Source of the DNA: Mansonella perstans
Taxonomy: Eukaryota > Nematoda > Chromadorea > Rhabditida > Onchocercidae
Direction of reading: 5' to 3'
Assembly: GCA_037074765.1 (NCBI GenBank)
Contig: JBAMDO010000046.1
Coordinates: 224,013 to 288,012 of the forward strand
DNA: 64,000 nt
Each line of letters opens with the position of its first letter. Positions within the stretch are counted from its first letter, which is position 1. Positions 1-14,790 of the stretch are shown piece by piece. The notes under the pieces were generated by a model. That model had not been told where the DNA came from and did not search any database. It saw only the letters and a list, made by a program, of their open reading frames with translations. The position numbers and the translations under genes are program-made.

Positions 1-3000
1 TGCAAAAAGTTTTTAAATATGGTCGATTCAAGTAGTGAACTGTTACAACTAACAGTTCGATTCACTTTCAAAATAAAACAGCTTTTAAACATATTTTGAA
101 TTCCACTACTACGATTTTTTATATTTAAAAAATGATTCTGATCACGTAAATCACTAATTTGGTAATTCAGCATCGATGATCACCTAAAAAAAACTGTTAA
201 ATACTATCTAAGTTGTGGAAATAGACTATGAAGTTAGAGAATACGGTGAGACAGACTACATGCCCTCAGTATCTTGATTGCTTATCTGCATGTCGTAGTT
301 TGACGTAATTGTGTCAAGGTACTCCAATCATTTCTTATCAGGTTCCCATCAAACAAATAAGCACTCACTGTGACATATGATGAATACTGACAAATTTCTC
401 CCAACATCAATAACACCTCACTATTTTGTTATTTGCAATCTGAGTTATGCCATAACAGAAATTTATTGATTTCTGTTCAATACCAGTGTTTTTTAACCAG
501 CTGATTGAATGGGCCAAAATTCAAAATTAGTATCGAGTAATTTAACAAACTTGAAGTTAAAAACCAAAGTATTCTCTACTGATTATTGGAATTTTTATCA
601 TTCAAAATATCAGATTGATATCTTCTTAATGACGAGATAAGATGTTAAAAATTGTTTGTCATAAAGTGGTCGTAGAGAAGATAGCAATTTGACAGCTTTG
701 CTAATTTTTCAAGCTGCATGATACCGGCAACGCAACAATAAGCAACTTCCTACGCAAGTAGAATGTAGTTCTAACTTCTTTATTATGGAATTCGGCCAAA
801 AACAAAAAAAAAGCAATGATGTATTTCTTGGAAAATGAAGAGGACGAAGAGGAAAAAAGAATGAAAAAGAAAAGGAAAGAAAGAGGAGTAGCCAACTTTG
901 CAAGTGGTATTATTATACTACTAAGAAGTGATTTGCAAATTATTATAATAAAGCAATAGTTGTTGAACTGTTTGATTTCGCTCTGCATTTGCTAATTGAA
1001 ACAAATTAGCATTACCACTGAAGCTAGTTATTGTTCCGGTTCACTGGATGTATTTCTAATTCAAGAATTCTTTTCAGTAATTGCTCAGTCGCATCTCTTT
1101 GGTGTACAGTTCATGCGTTGTTGACCTACAAATATGCTTTTTGAAGTGTGATAATCCTATAGTTGCTGTCATCTATCTTATTTGCATTTTTTGGACCTGA
1201 CATGAACTTCAAAATCTTTGGTTACCATGTAACATATTACAAAGATTATAAAAATCATGCAACATTTTTAAAGCAGTTCTCAATCAAAAGTCATTTAAGT
1301 AAGTTGAGGAAGAAAAGTGCTTCGTGATTTAGTTTAAGCATTTGTTTTAATTAAATTAAGGGTGAAGATATTTCGAAGTTTAGTTAAAGAATTTGCTTTT
1401 TAAATATTTATCATTTCAATTGGAATTTCTGCAAACAAGGGATTAAATAATTTGAAAAAGAGAGAAATTTTTCTATCCACTTTATGAATCCTGAAAAATT
1501 GTTATCTATTTTAATTTTTCACTGATCTATTTCGGGATTTTTTCATGGAAAGTGCTAGAAAAATGAGAAAATGTGGAAAAGGACAATGAAGCAGATTATT
1601 AAATGCACTTCTCTAGACGGGATTGTCTTTCGAAAGGAAATATTAAGCCAAATGAAATAGCATTAGTTAGTGGTATAAAGGACACAAATGACGTAAGTTG
1701 TATCTATTTAAATGTTATGGCTCAAATAATGGGATAAACTCTGGTTTTTTACTGATAATATGCCCCAATATATTAGCACAAAGTGTAGTACAAAATAATA
1801 TTGAGTAAAATAACTTGACAACGTGGAAAACGGATGCTTTGGTTTCTGAATAGTCAGTTTCAAGCATTATTTCCAATAAACTGATCATATAACAGATATG
1901 GGATAGCGTCGAAGAAAGCACTGAAGAAAGTCGATTATTTAGGATTCATTCTAAATATTAAAAGTAAGTTTTCAGAATGCTAATAATCATTTGTGATACT
2001 ACAATCATGATTTGCGCAATCCTACAAAATTTGGTGTATATTATATGTTGGTATTAATATAGTTATATTTCCAGATCAAAAAATGTTCAAAAATAATGAA
2101 GTCAAAACATATTTCATGACTCACCATCTCATTTAATCAGATTTCATTTTGTTTAGCAAATAATACAATATTAACTAAATTATTTGTCAACTTGATTATC
2201 TTCATTTCTATGATTGTGGAAGAACAAACTGCTATTCTGAAATGTGCAGCTAATATGCTAAATGTAAAATGAGGCTTATTTCAAGTAATGTCCCACTCCA
2301 GAAGAAATAGTCGATCAATAGTCGTTTGATCATAAAACATTTTTAGCCACAGCAAATTCGTTAACAATTTTACTATCTTAATTTGAAGAGATATTTATTA
2401 AGGATGAAGAAAAGCGTAGAAAATGGTAACACTCATTTCAAGCCCAAAAACGACGAAGCAAATCTTAAGTATTGGATATGGCTGATAGCTAAGCAGTATA
2501 TATTATAAAATATTAAAGATATCTTAGTTCATCAGGCAACTGGGTTATAGAAAGACACCATGATTTTTCAGCATTTAGAAAATGGATGTTTGTGAATCTA
2601 TTTCAATGTGATTAGCTTGACAATGCAAATATCTAATATAGTTTACACTTGTTTTCAAGATTTACAATTTATATTTGTTTCAAGTTTTCTTGGTCCTTTG
2701 TTGATCATAGAATTTTCTCAACTGAAATTTTGACAGTTTCTCTACGCAAGTGAAAACTGTTAAAAAATGCAAAATGTAAGTGACTGGCTGTTCTTTTTAA
2801 CATTTCAACAGGGAAAATTATTTAGAAAACTAGCAAAATAGCAAAATAACTAAGATTTAGTAAGAGTTCTAAGTCGTCAGGAAAAGCTTTCTTTTCATTT
2901 CATAAATTACCTTTCATTTAAATTTAACTTTGAAATATGATATACTTCAATTATTAGGAAGGAAATTAAGTTTAAAAAAACAAAAAATAAAGAGCGCCAT

Positions 3001-5484
3001 GAAAATCGAAATTTAGCAATTTCAATATGCCATCAGATAGGGAATTTTTTTACTACTGCAGATTTTTTAAGTAATGCCGTAAAAACTGCGGCATTTTCAT
3101 TTCATTCGGTTATGGGTCATTAATAGTGTTTCAATGAGCACTTTTTCAGTTTATGTAATAATCATTGATGAAGAATATCTTCTTTAGATAATTCTTAAAT
3201 TCTTCTCAGAAATCAATGATCATTCAATATTTTCAACGAATTAATGAAAGCATGGGTGAGCATTTTACCAATCTATATGATATGCAAGATGAATGGTGTT
3301 GTTTAAAAATATTTTTATTGCTATATAACATCTGCCCTATCGTACGAACTTAAGCTTTAGAGGAAATAGCTGGGTAAAAATCGGATCGCCAATTCAAATT
3401 TGTGCTCTCTGTTGTTCTACTGGTAGAGGAAAAGTTTTGAAATGCAAAAAACGGCAAAATAACACGCTCCTTCCTACCCTGTTCAGTTGATCACGGTGTG
3501 ATATTTTCTTTTAGGAATTTCATCGATCTTACTTTATAATGAAGCTATATTTCAAGTTTTTGAGGAATAAGTAAAACAAGTCAGCAGTTTAAAATTCACT
3601 CCAAGTAAGGTTTTTTTGATTGTTGCTATATTGAAATATGCTTAAGATAATTAAAACGGCTAGCATTTTGAGCATTCATGAAATAAATTTTCAAGTTCTA
3701 TTTAATGGAAATATATTATACGAATTTGTGGCTTTCAGAGCTATCAGAACTACTCTGCTCAGCACCAGTGTTTTTTGTGTTATTGATGTTGTTTAATTTT
3801 CCCTAAAAACGTTTTATTTCGCAATAAAAGGTTAAACAATTGTGCTAATTCAAACATTGACTCGAATGAACTAATGCCATTCACGACGTGCTGTCAAACA
3901 GTTCGAAAATCTTGTTTGTTTTCAAAACTTTCAGTTAAAAATACAGTATTTAACTAGAGAGAAAATGGCGTAGAGATATAGAGAATCCGAGATTAGATGA
4001 AATAAATATGCAATAAATAGAAGTAATTTAGCTATACAAATAATTATAGTGCATTCTCGAAGATACACGCGATTCGTGATGATTATACGTAAGAATATAA
4101 GAACTGTATTTAAAAAAAGATTGTATGAACAACTTAGACTATAATTAATAAAAAATGTGCTTTAAAAATGGTAGTTTTTGGAACAGTTTATTTATGCCTT
4201 ATGTGCTAGAGCTTTCAAATGGCTTATGGTTTTACTGAAGGAAAACGATATTTTGATTCTTGTGCTTTAGGGACAAATAACACTTTTTAGAGGAATTTTC
4301 CGGAAATGAGCATATTTTTATTACAACTAAATACTGAAAAACACTTTGCTGCATGATTGTTATTGAAGCTTGCTTTTACAGTTCGTTAACTTTCTAACTG
4401 CTGCTAATGCAGCTGCGTCTGCTTCCAATGCATAATTAATAAAAACAGTTCTTACACATTCATCTTAAAATGCACATTCAAATCCAATAATCTTATGAAA
4501 GTTACCTTCAGTTTACCGTACTGCACTGCACTACACTTCTCCGCCACCACCACAACAAATCAGTTCATCACAGTACTGCAGAATACTGAGTACTCCGTAA
4601 ATTATTTGTTGAAATCGGCCATGAATTTAAAAAAATGCGCTGCAGTAGTATTCCCTGAAAATATTAAAATTTTTGATAGAACATTCTGATTACGGAAAAA
4701 ATAATTAGATGTTTGAAATTATGATGTCATCACAGATCGTAAAGCAATTAAATAAATAAATTTTGTTGAGTCCATTTGTTGCTCTACAAATTTTTCCCGT
4801 GCAAGTTGAACCTTTCATACTAGTCGGAGTAACTGTTATCACTGCTGCTGTCACTCTATTGATGTTGCTGTTCTGCTGTTGTGGGCAATGAGGCATATCG
4901 AACAGCAAGTTTCTTGAGATCTATCGCTCCCAAAATTCTATAGCCAAGGTGGCGCAACAGTAAATTGGAAATGGAAAGAATGTTTGCCAGGCACAAAGCT
5001 TAACGCATTGTTCTAATGTATTCCTGTTTATATACTTTTCAGAAGCGGACGAGTCACTTCGGAAATTGCAAAAAGTTTTCATACTACATATACAGCACAT
5101 TATCTCACTAGCTCTGATAGAAAAATTTCTTTTTCGATCTGTTTATTAGCGTCATTGCTAGCGATGATGTAAGCTCCACAAGTTGCTTATTTAGGAACGT
5201 AGAAAAAAAAAACTCGTTATGATTTTTGTCCACCCTAAAATATAGCAATAAAATTTGAGTGATGAGTGAGTATATTCCAATGAACACCCACAACATAGAA
5301 GTGGAAAGGTGTGAGATAGACACAGTACACCTTACTTCTTCAATGCTTCCTTCACTCATTATCCTTTTAATAGTATGAATATCTTTCTATGCTGATAGGT
5401 GTGAGTAGAAGTGAAAAGTTGGTGCAGATAACAATAACACTAATAGAAATACCGTTGTTCAGACGAGGCAAACAGGTACCACTA

Positions 5485-5643
5485 AAACCTTTCTCAATTT
5501 ACAACAAATCTTTTTCAATTCCTTCAACCTCTCGTTACATCTGATACCCACTCTTTTTCTGGGCGGAGACTTAGAGGACTTCGACAACAAGTGACATCTT
5601 CATTATATGACCGCATACGAACTACCGCCTCCAAACCCAAATC
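5485..5643 (+). other. Coding-like island, possible orphan exon
   Basis: A frame runs open from just after a stop near 5484 to a possible donor (GTTAAG) at 5644. Its second half is rich in Arg, Gln, Ser and Thr (for example GRRLRGLRQQVTSSLYDR), unlike the F/I/N/K-rich noise around it. There is no ATG at its start and no neighbour exon that I can join in phase. The opposite strand is also open for about 40 codons, so strand and coding status are uncertain. It may be a conserved exon of an unrecognised gene or simply a less AT-rich stretch. Confidence 0.18.
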
Positions 5644-8600
5644 GTTAAGTTTTTTCTTTTATTGTTTCCCAGGAGTTTCATATAATTTGTTTAACTGACA
5701 GCAGAAATGCACGAAGGAAAGCAGTGAAAACAACAGCATATAAAATACAGAATACTGATCATAGAGACCAGAAAAGATTTCGCTAGTCGTCATCGTAAAT
5801 CGTTCATGTAGAAAGTGATCGTTTACCCACAAAAAAGCCACTCACTCTGTCATTTTTGGACGCTTAGTTATAAAGATTCATGAGCAATAATACGTTGAAA
5901 CATCTATTTCTTTTTTATACTGACAAAATATGATATTGAAATGCTTGATTGTAAAAATTGATCCAACAAAATCGTTTTCATGGATATAAATAAATGGTTG
6001 CTGTAAGAAGATAAATTCGAATATATTAGGAAGAATGAAAATTTTCAGTGTAACTGTTGACGCAAAAACCCAATTTATGAAGGGAAAATTTTGAAATACG
6101 TCTTTTACAAAAAACAAACGAGGATGAATATATATGACATGAAAACTATTTAGTCTGAATCACAGTGATTTTCGAAATAATGTCATTTATACATTTTTTT
6201 ACGTCATATACAAATTCAATAAATTCTACGTTTTTCAATGAAATATTTATTGAATAAATGTAATCACATTAAATATCATATTTGAAAAAACTGACACAGC
6301 ATTTTCAACCTCATTGTATTTGATGCTGAACCGTTAAACTATGGTACAAAAAGAAAAATTTTTTTGCATCTACAATTTTCTGGATTTATAGATAGTTCGT
6401 CAATTTTGATGCAGAATAACCCTAAAAGGAACAGGACGAGACAAAGTTGCTCTCGCATTGGAAAGGACGATTCATTGACGGAGTAAGACATTAATTGTCG
6501 TTTCGGGATTATATTTGATCGTGGAAGCGTGTAAGCACGAACAATGCTAATGTATGCAGAAACGATCATCATCCTTCAACAAATTGCTTTTTTCTATAAT
6601 ATATATTTTTATATCTTCTCTGAACAATATTTTCATGAGCTTCGCTTAATCAGCTTGCAAGTCTATCATCAACCATAATTATCCATTCGGAATTTTTTTA
6701 CTGCCATTATAGGAACTCAAATTTAAAGTATAACAGATACTAACAATGTTTTGTAGAAATTTATGAGTTTAATCCGGCGAGCTTAAGAATCAGAACAATT
6801 GCACGATAAAAAAACTGAACCGCGCGATCGCTTTCCTCTTTTTTTTTTATAGTTAATTAATCTGAAAGCTTGTGTGCTTTTGTCATGTGCAAATATTTGC
6901 TATCATTGCCAAAATTCATCTACAGCGATACTTAATTTTTTAAATTTTTTTTTTTAAAATTTCGACTTAAATGTTAATCGATACGTTCGTTGGCTATCTT
7001 CCTGATGGCGTATGTTGACCTTTCAAAAACTTACAATACCTGCAGTAAAACAAAAAAATTTTTCGCTGTTTTGGCTATTTTAATTATAAATTCTCCAGAC
7101 AATTTTTTACAAAAATCAGTTCGCTTTTGTTCACATTTTGATAGTTAATGATGTTTTTGTAAGTTAGAGATGCAGAGCGATATTACTGGCACTATCTTCT
7201 TGCAAGTATCGCAGCTGGAAAAGACGGAAATAAAATCAACTATCTTCGACAGTCCAAAAATGTAATAATTGCAAAGGACCGAGGTTACGGTAGATGAAAA
7301 TTATTTGCTTTCTGTCCTTTGTCGTTCGGTGGCCAAGAAGTGACAGGGAGATTATTAATGTAACTCTAGAAGAAAGAGCTCAGAGAGGGAAAGAGTTAAA
7401 GGAAGTCAATTAGTGGTTGACTGGTTAAAGCAATCCTTTTTAATGGTCGAATGTTCCGGTCTGGTTTCCTTGCTCTATGTCACTACATCCAAAGCATCAT
7501 AATCCTGTTTGTATAATTTATGCTTCAGTACACAATTCATGCTATTATGTATTGTACTGTTCATGAGCAGATTATTCGTGCCCATGCATTTACTATTACT
7601 TCATTATTTGCTTTAATATATTTACAATCAAATTATTATGAATAACAACTTGAATTAAAAGCGCTAAAATTGTTTTCTTATTTTTACGTAATTATAATAA
7701 ACAGGCAGTATTTTGTGCTTAGTCAAATTTGAATTCAAATAGTTTCAAATTTTCATTATAAGAATTTTTTATTATCATAACTTCATACACGCTTCACTTT
7801 GATTGAAAGATAACACAAATTAAATAATAGCATTAAAAGAAGCAAGGTAACAATAAATTCGCAGCATTCATAAATTCACCAAGTTAGTAAGGATTTTTTT
7901 TCAGTTGTTGAACTTATCAACTTGAATATACAATTCTTTTGCTAGTTAAAAATTACAATTTAAAAGCAAAATTGACAAGATTTAATCATAACAATGCATA
8001 TTTTTGATCGTTAGGTTGCTAAACTGATGGTTTAAACTTATAAATTATAGTTTGTTTTTCAGTTCAAGGTCATGAATAAGGTGAAAGAAATTCTGCTTTG
8101 TTTTCAGAACAAAATCCCATTTTCTGCTGACAAGAAACAACACTAACGAATGTTATCGAGAAATAATTTTTATTATTACAATTTTCGGAAACAATTTCTT
8201 AAAATTAGATTGGAAATTTTATCTTTTTCAAACTTACTTCTTACGAAGAGAGCACTGTGAAAGCAAAGCTAAACAGAGGCACTTAAGTGATAAAATTATG
8301 GCGGAAAGTTCCAAATGACTGTAATCGGTATTTCTAATAAATTGAAGTGTATTTTAAGACATTTTGTAAAACAACTGCAACTGTCAGCTCCTGATTCATT
8401 CCCTACCGTTGTCGACAATATTATGAGATTTCGATGAAGGCTTACAGCACAAATTCACCTTTCCAATGTTGGAAAACTGGAATATATTAAAGGCTGAACT
8501 GATGACATGTTGGGAACAGCATTATTATTCCAACCCATCTCATATGCACTACAGTATCCTTGAAAAGTGTCACGATAAAAAACGAGATTCACAATGAAAA

Positions 8601-11600
8601 TATGCTCACAGAAAAAATTCATATTCACGCAATGACAATTTAATGCCTCAACGAATCTTTTACAAACTATCTGATGCTCACGCAAAGGGAATTGCTGCTG
8701 GTTATTTTGAAAATCGTAACTGTCCTCCACTCCCTTTCCTTGTTTCTTTCCAAAAACAGTTAAGACAGATGCTTCCGTCTGTCAAACTATTCACATCAAA
8801 AGAAGTCAAGAAATACAAGGAAAAAGGGAACTTTTGCTTCTTTTATTTGCATCAGTGTAAGAATTCGATTTTTGAGCAAACTCTGGGCAATTGCTTGCAA
8901 GGTGACATTTAATAATAAAAGTTAACATCCTAGTATTAATTTACCAACTTTTTTTAAAGTTCCCTATCTACTTTATAGCGCGAAATTTCAATTTCCTCGC
9001 AGAAAATTATGCACATATAGGATAATTCAAATCCACGAGAGCTGAATAACTTTAAAGCTTAGTAAATGTTATTATCATTTTTGATTGCTATTCTATCAAA
9101 AACTAATATTACAAAATAAGGCAGATATGTTGAAAAGCACTTAGCTCCTTCATTTAGCAGCTTCGGAGACTATTGTTCTTCGATCAATGTTGCAGTCAAA
9201 ATGTTGCGTGCTTTTAAAATAAAAGAAATTTTAAAAAATTTGGCAAAGATAAAAGTCGGAAAAAATGATATTCGTTCAATGGTTATTACTGGAGATCAAA
9301 TTACTTCAAATTTTTCGATTTGGATATATGTTACACCAGATCCTTTGGAAAAAAAACGGTCGCCAAATTTCTGAATAAATGTTATTGAATGACAAAATTC
9401 TTTCATTCGGTCTTAACATGAGAAACAAGAGGCAAAGGCAAAAAAAGGCAGTAGTAAGAAAAAAAAAGAATTCGGTTGTTTCAAAAAAATCCCTTGAAAC
9501 TGCTTCATATATGAAAATTAGAATTAGGAATCTAATTGCAGATTTTATGAAACGTCATTGAGTAGAATAATGAAGTTACTGTAATTATCAAAACTGCCTA
9601 GGGAACATCAAAGTAGGGTTATCAATATTAGTGCAGTTACACGTTGAGCAGGATTTCTCCCTACCTCTAAATAACTACCTACTATCAATTTGGTCCGCTA
9701 CCCATACTTCTTACGGAACGATGAAGTTGAAAATTCGCTTCAAAAAAAGGTTTCTCAAATTATATGTAAAAATTTTTGCCTTTTCCATTTCATCAATCAC
9801 TCCTGCAAATTTCGCCGATTTTGGCTCAAATTATTCAGGAATGTTAGGGGCGGGGAAAATAACAAGCGTTGGACAATGCTTAGATTTGGCATTATTTAAA
9901 AAAGCTTAGACTTATTAGGAATATAATGCTACGTTTTAACCGGCAGATGACAAGACCATCCTATTTCATAGTTAAGGTTTTGTAGGCGTAATCTGGGGAA
10001 TATAAAGTTGCGTTACGGTGACAAGGTAGGCTTCAATGAGTGAGCGCGAAATCAGATTGAGTAGACCGGAGAGTTGCACAGTAATAATAATTAATGAGGA
10101 ATAGCAACTGTATCCATATCTTTGATGGGTCTGGATAAACACAATAGAATCCAAAACAATATATGACAATCTTATTTTAGTATGAATCATTACTCTGTAG
10201 AGTTTTGTTATTCTCATAATAGTTCCGTATTTCTTCAAACTTTCTGTCAGCCTTCGAAATTTTTAACTTCCTTTTCAATATAAACAATTCTCTTACTATT
10301 TTTTCCTTTGAAGACAACTTTGTCATAATTTCTTTTTTGCAAATTCCCGTGTCTGAAATTATAAAACAACGCTGTAATTTCTCCATGATAGTGTAGTATT
10401 TCTCGACTGGTTTCTTTTCCCGATTTTTGACTGTAAGTAGTTCACTTCATCAATAATATTAGTAAGAAAATAAAATTACTTTATGAACATAAAGCAGGTC
10501 AATTTTTGCAATGGATTGATAAAGAAGGAATCTTCTGCCTTGATAGCATATCGCTTCTTGCAACAAAGATTCCATTTGTTTGAAATTTAGTTTTTGTTGT
10601 TTAATCTCATTTTCCAAGCCTATGAATTAATAACAGTTATGTAATTTTTTGAAATATTAATAATATAAATAATAAATATGTTACGAGTCAATTTACGATC
10701 TGCAAAACCCAAAACTAAAGAATATCTGCAGGTTCGTAGATCAAGAATATAAAGAAATATGCTAGGTTTCAGTTTTATTGATTATATTTATGATCTATGT
10801 GGACCTTTATTCGATCAAATTACAATCTCAGGTAAACGGCAATCATATGAAAACAAATAGATATATAAAATCCTAACGCTTATACAGCTAGAAAAGGGAA
10901 ATCCACAGTCGTTTTGGAATCTTCCATCACATCGCACGAAGGTTGTTGTAAATATGTTGGATTTTTATCCTTCGGATAATCCTTTTTATGCAATTTACTG
11001 ATCCATTCATTGCAAAGTTTATCATCCCTTTCAAAAGATTGATATTTTAATCAAGTTCATGTTTTTAATTGTTTGCAATGCTTAGGTTACTGCATTAACT
11101 GAAATGTTAAAAGTATTGGTGAGAATAAAGTGCAATTACAAATGATGCAAAGAATACGTTAAAACTTGCAAAAAAGCTTCACTTTACAGTCATCATTGAA
11201 ATTATAAGTTCTCTAAATAAGCTAGGCTCTAACTAAATTATTCATCTTCTACTCAGTCCACATAATTTCTTTTGAAGTATATTCTTCCTTAATTAACTGT
11301 TCTGTTTTTCTTAATGTACCATGTTCAGCAAGTTTCTGGAGAACTCGATCAATATCTTCGATTTATAATAAACAACATTTTGCATCTCAGTCTAAATGAT
11401 CTAACATCATTATTATTTTCCATAATACAGTTGAGGAATATCAAAAGTAATCTGTTATTTTATTTTAATTCTGCAAAGATTATTTGCAATTATTTGTCCT
11501 TGATCCAACATAAAGAATGTGTAGGGGCATTTTATTGAGAAGGCACATCCAAATTTTCTAAATGATTTTGGCTAATTCTGACTTCAAATCGAGTAGTCAT

Positions 11601-13918
11601 TTGTTTTAGTCATAACTCTAAGCTTCGAAATCATATCACTTGGAATTTCACTCTAATCAGACAAAAACTAATTTTTGGACAGTGAAATTATGACGGTTAC
11701 TTGATATGAGAAATGGATCATCCTGATATCCATCGAATTATATTTAATAATCTCTGGCTTAATAACACAGAAAGCTTCTGTCAAACTATTTTGCTGAAAT
11801 TAATGAATGCATTGTAAAGCTTTTTCAGATTATTAGCTGGATTCAACAACTTCCTGTTTTTCGATGCTCTTTATTCATATCGATGAGCTGTTATGATCCC
11901 AAATTGTAAACGTTTCTTTTGCTTCGCCTTTTGAAGCCGCCTTATATGCACATTGGTTAACAATCCAGGTATATTTGATTGAAAGCCCTACAGTTATATT
12001 CTAAAGTTGAACACAGTGCTATTGCAAGACATGAAAATCGTCTTTCGTTTTTTTTTGTGATAATATGGTCTTTAGAAAGTCAAAAAGCTGTGAATTTGAA
12101 TTTAAAGAGCTAGCATAAGTACTGTTAGTATCGGAATTTTCGTTTCCTTCTTGTAAAATGTTATATTCCAATTTTTTATTGTTTTTTTCGACAAATGTTG
12201 TTGAGTATAGGATGATTAACTGTTCATTCAGACATAGAATAGTATTAACAATCACAAATATAGTACCCTTTCCAGTTAAGCACTGGTCATACTATTTCAA
12301 ATCAGGAGAACACCAGGTGGAAATCAAAGAACATGATATTCATTTCATTCGCAAGAGAGAGAAACCAAACTAAAGATGGTTGACCAAATTTCTGTAACGA
12401 TTAATACTACATTTACAATATTTTAGTCTTTAAACAGTTTTTTGGCATTTTGCAAATATTTTGCAAATTATTTTGTTTATATGAAATTACGCAATGAATC
12501 TGTGTGGATTTCTTGCACTCTTTTTATTACTTCACTCAAATTTTTCGGCTAATCAAGCTGTGATTAAGTTGATTTTCAAAAAGAATTCTCTGATTTTCAT
12601 AAAATCTCAGTATAAATAGCAATGTACTGCAATTTGTAACAAGCACTGATTTAGATAAATAAATAAATTTGAATTACTTAATGTTAAACAACTTAAAAAT
12701 GCAAAAGGACAACAAAATTTTGTCTGTAAAAGAACAGTTAAGAAAAACAGGCTGAAATATTTGAAAAGTTTTGGGAAAAAAAATTTTTTGATGGTCAAGC
12801 TGCTTCGATAATAATCATTAGCTCGTTTTGTAGCATGCACAAATGTCTCACGCAGTTCAGTGCTATTGCCAAGTAGTTCTTTTAGGCACTTGTGCTTCAT
12901 TCTAACATTGATCTGAAATGGTGGACCATTGTTAAGCTCATTCCTACACTGCATGTTTAATGAATATTTACTACAGTTGTTGAAAGTTCTTGTCATGGCT
13001 CTTTGATTGATCAGTAAAATCGACCATAATGTGCCCTACCAAACATGGATTCAAAAGTTCAAATACTCAAATAGATTGATCTTCATAAAATGATTTTTAA
13101 GAAAGAAAAAAATTTCAATATCTTTCCTTTCAAAGCTATTGTTCTCCTTTTGGTTCAAGAGATGAAATCGAACAAAAAATTTTTTCCACTTTTCAAAGAA
13201 ATGCAACCTACTATGGATATCCATAGCTGAATAATGATAAAAAGTTGCTGGAAATTTCATTTTCATTTCAAACCACTTCCGCTAGAAAAATCTCCCAAGA
13301 TCAAAAGCAAACGGCTATAGAATGAATGGAAAACTGTGCTACAAGTGACAGCTGCTGTTTCAAGCAGTTTCCTTTCATCCCATTTCACCCAGTCAGTATC
13401 AATTTCCCTGGGAAGATATTTTATGTCCGTATTTCGTTTTCTTTATTATTACTTTGCTTACTTCAACAATGTTCTTTTTCTTTTCATTATTTTACATATC
13501 CTGAAAATACCGTTAATCCGGTTTAACAAAGTAAAATTGCATGAACATACTTCAGGATATTTCAACATGAGGCAAATCGATAATCAAATAGCCTCACAAG
13601 AAATACCCTTTCTCTTAAAATCTTTCAAAAATGTTTTCGAGAATTCGTTCCTTTTCTACTTAATAGTGAGAACCTTGCTTCTAGATTAGAAGATGCTAAT
13701 TTAGTAATTTCCAATTTAACAATGGTAAGAAATTGTTACATGCATTTAATTGAAGTGAAAAGCTCATCTGAGAATTACTTTAACTTAACTTCTAATGCGA
13801 CATTTCTCAAAACCAAAGAAAATCGATTTGTCTTTTTAACATATTGATTTTCCTCAGCTCTAACTTTCTGTTTTTGTTCTTTCTAGTATATCTGTTAAAT
13901 AAATATATTCGATCAAAT

Positions 13919-13975
13919 ACAATGCAACATCTCTGATTTTCTCAAATGCAATGCAATATCTCTGATTTTCTTGCT
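13919..13975. repeat. Short tandem duplication, about 29 bp x 2
   Basis: A unit containing ATGCAAYATCTCTGATTTTC is present twice in direct tandem with one or two differences. It is a local slippage-type duplication in intergenic DNA with no coding context. Confidence 0.6.
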
Positions 13976-14706
13976 TCTATAATCCTTATTAAATTTAAAA
14001 AGGTTCCCAGTCTTCCCTTGCCCTATTGAAATGTGCAGTATGTTGCGAACTTTCAAAAATGTCACCATTTTTCATCCAGTTTTATGCTACTAAATTTTAA
14101 AGTTTGGAAGTTTTGTCTCATTTATTCGGACTTGCGAGCTTATTTACACTTTGGTGTTACTAAAATTCATTTAATTTAATTCAATTTTTAAAATAATCAT
14201 TTTTTCTCGTCTTCAAATTCTTGTTTCAAGGATTGTACTACCTGATAAATCCTCTGTCATCGATATTTACATCGCATAAGACTGCTACTTTACTTGAAGA
14301 CAGTCATGAGGCGTACCGAAATGACTTTGAACTTGAAATGGATTTAAATAAGTAATATATATTACCACAAAATTAATTATCTTCTTTATTCTACTAAAAA
14401 GCTTTTTCCTTCTCCCAAATTTTCGACACTTTAAACCTGATATCTAACGACTCCAAGCTGATCGACACATTTTTAACTTCTGTTCAATTCTATTATATAC
14501 AAAAAGTTTTTTTATTCACTTGCTCATCCTTCCTAACTTTCTTCTGCAATGCATCACTTATTCAGCTGCAATCCTTATAAAATTTTCAGTTTCATAATGT
14601 CCGTTAAAATCTTTTTAAGTTTCGAACACTTCAGTGCCGATTTTTTTAAATTTCGCCACTCAAACTCGTGTTATGCGCTTTTCATTTTTGGTTATCATCT
14701 TAAACT

Positions 14707-14790
14707 AATGATTTCTAACTTTTTCTGACCAGGGAACACTTTGGCTTTTTTATTTATGGTAGGAGCCGCCTGGACCTTCTTACTTATAGC
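14707..14790. mobile_element. Possible hAT-like transposon terminus, degenerate
   Basis: The stretch around 14709-14760 reads like a mutated form of the widespread hAT terminal pattern in which TTCTCAAC is followed by T-rich sequence and then GGGAACACTTTGG. A second sequence starting CAGTGATTCTCAACC lies at 48303. No transposase reading frame, intact second terminus or 8-bp target duplication could be found. The assignment rests on resemblance to known hAT termini only. Confidence 0.28.

Noticed and set aside
13336..13689. A 117-codon hydrophobic frame
   Set aside because: Phe/Leu/Ile/Tyr-rich composition expected from T-rich DNA, a competing overlapping frame, and no splice or family support.
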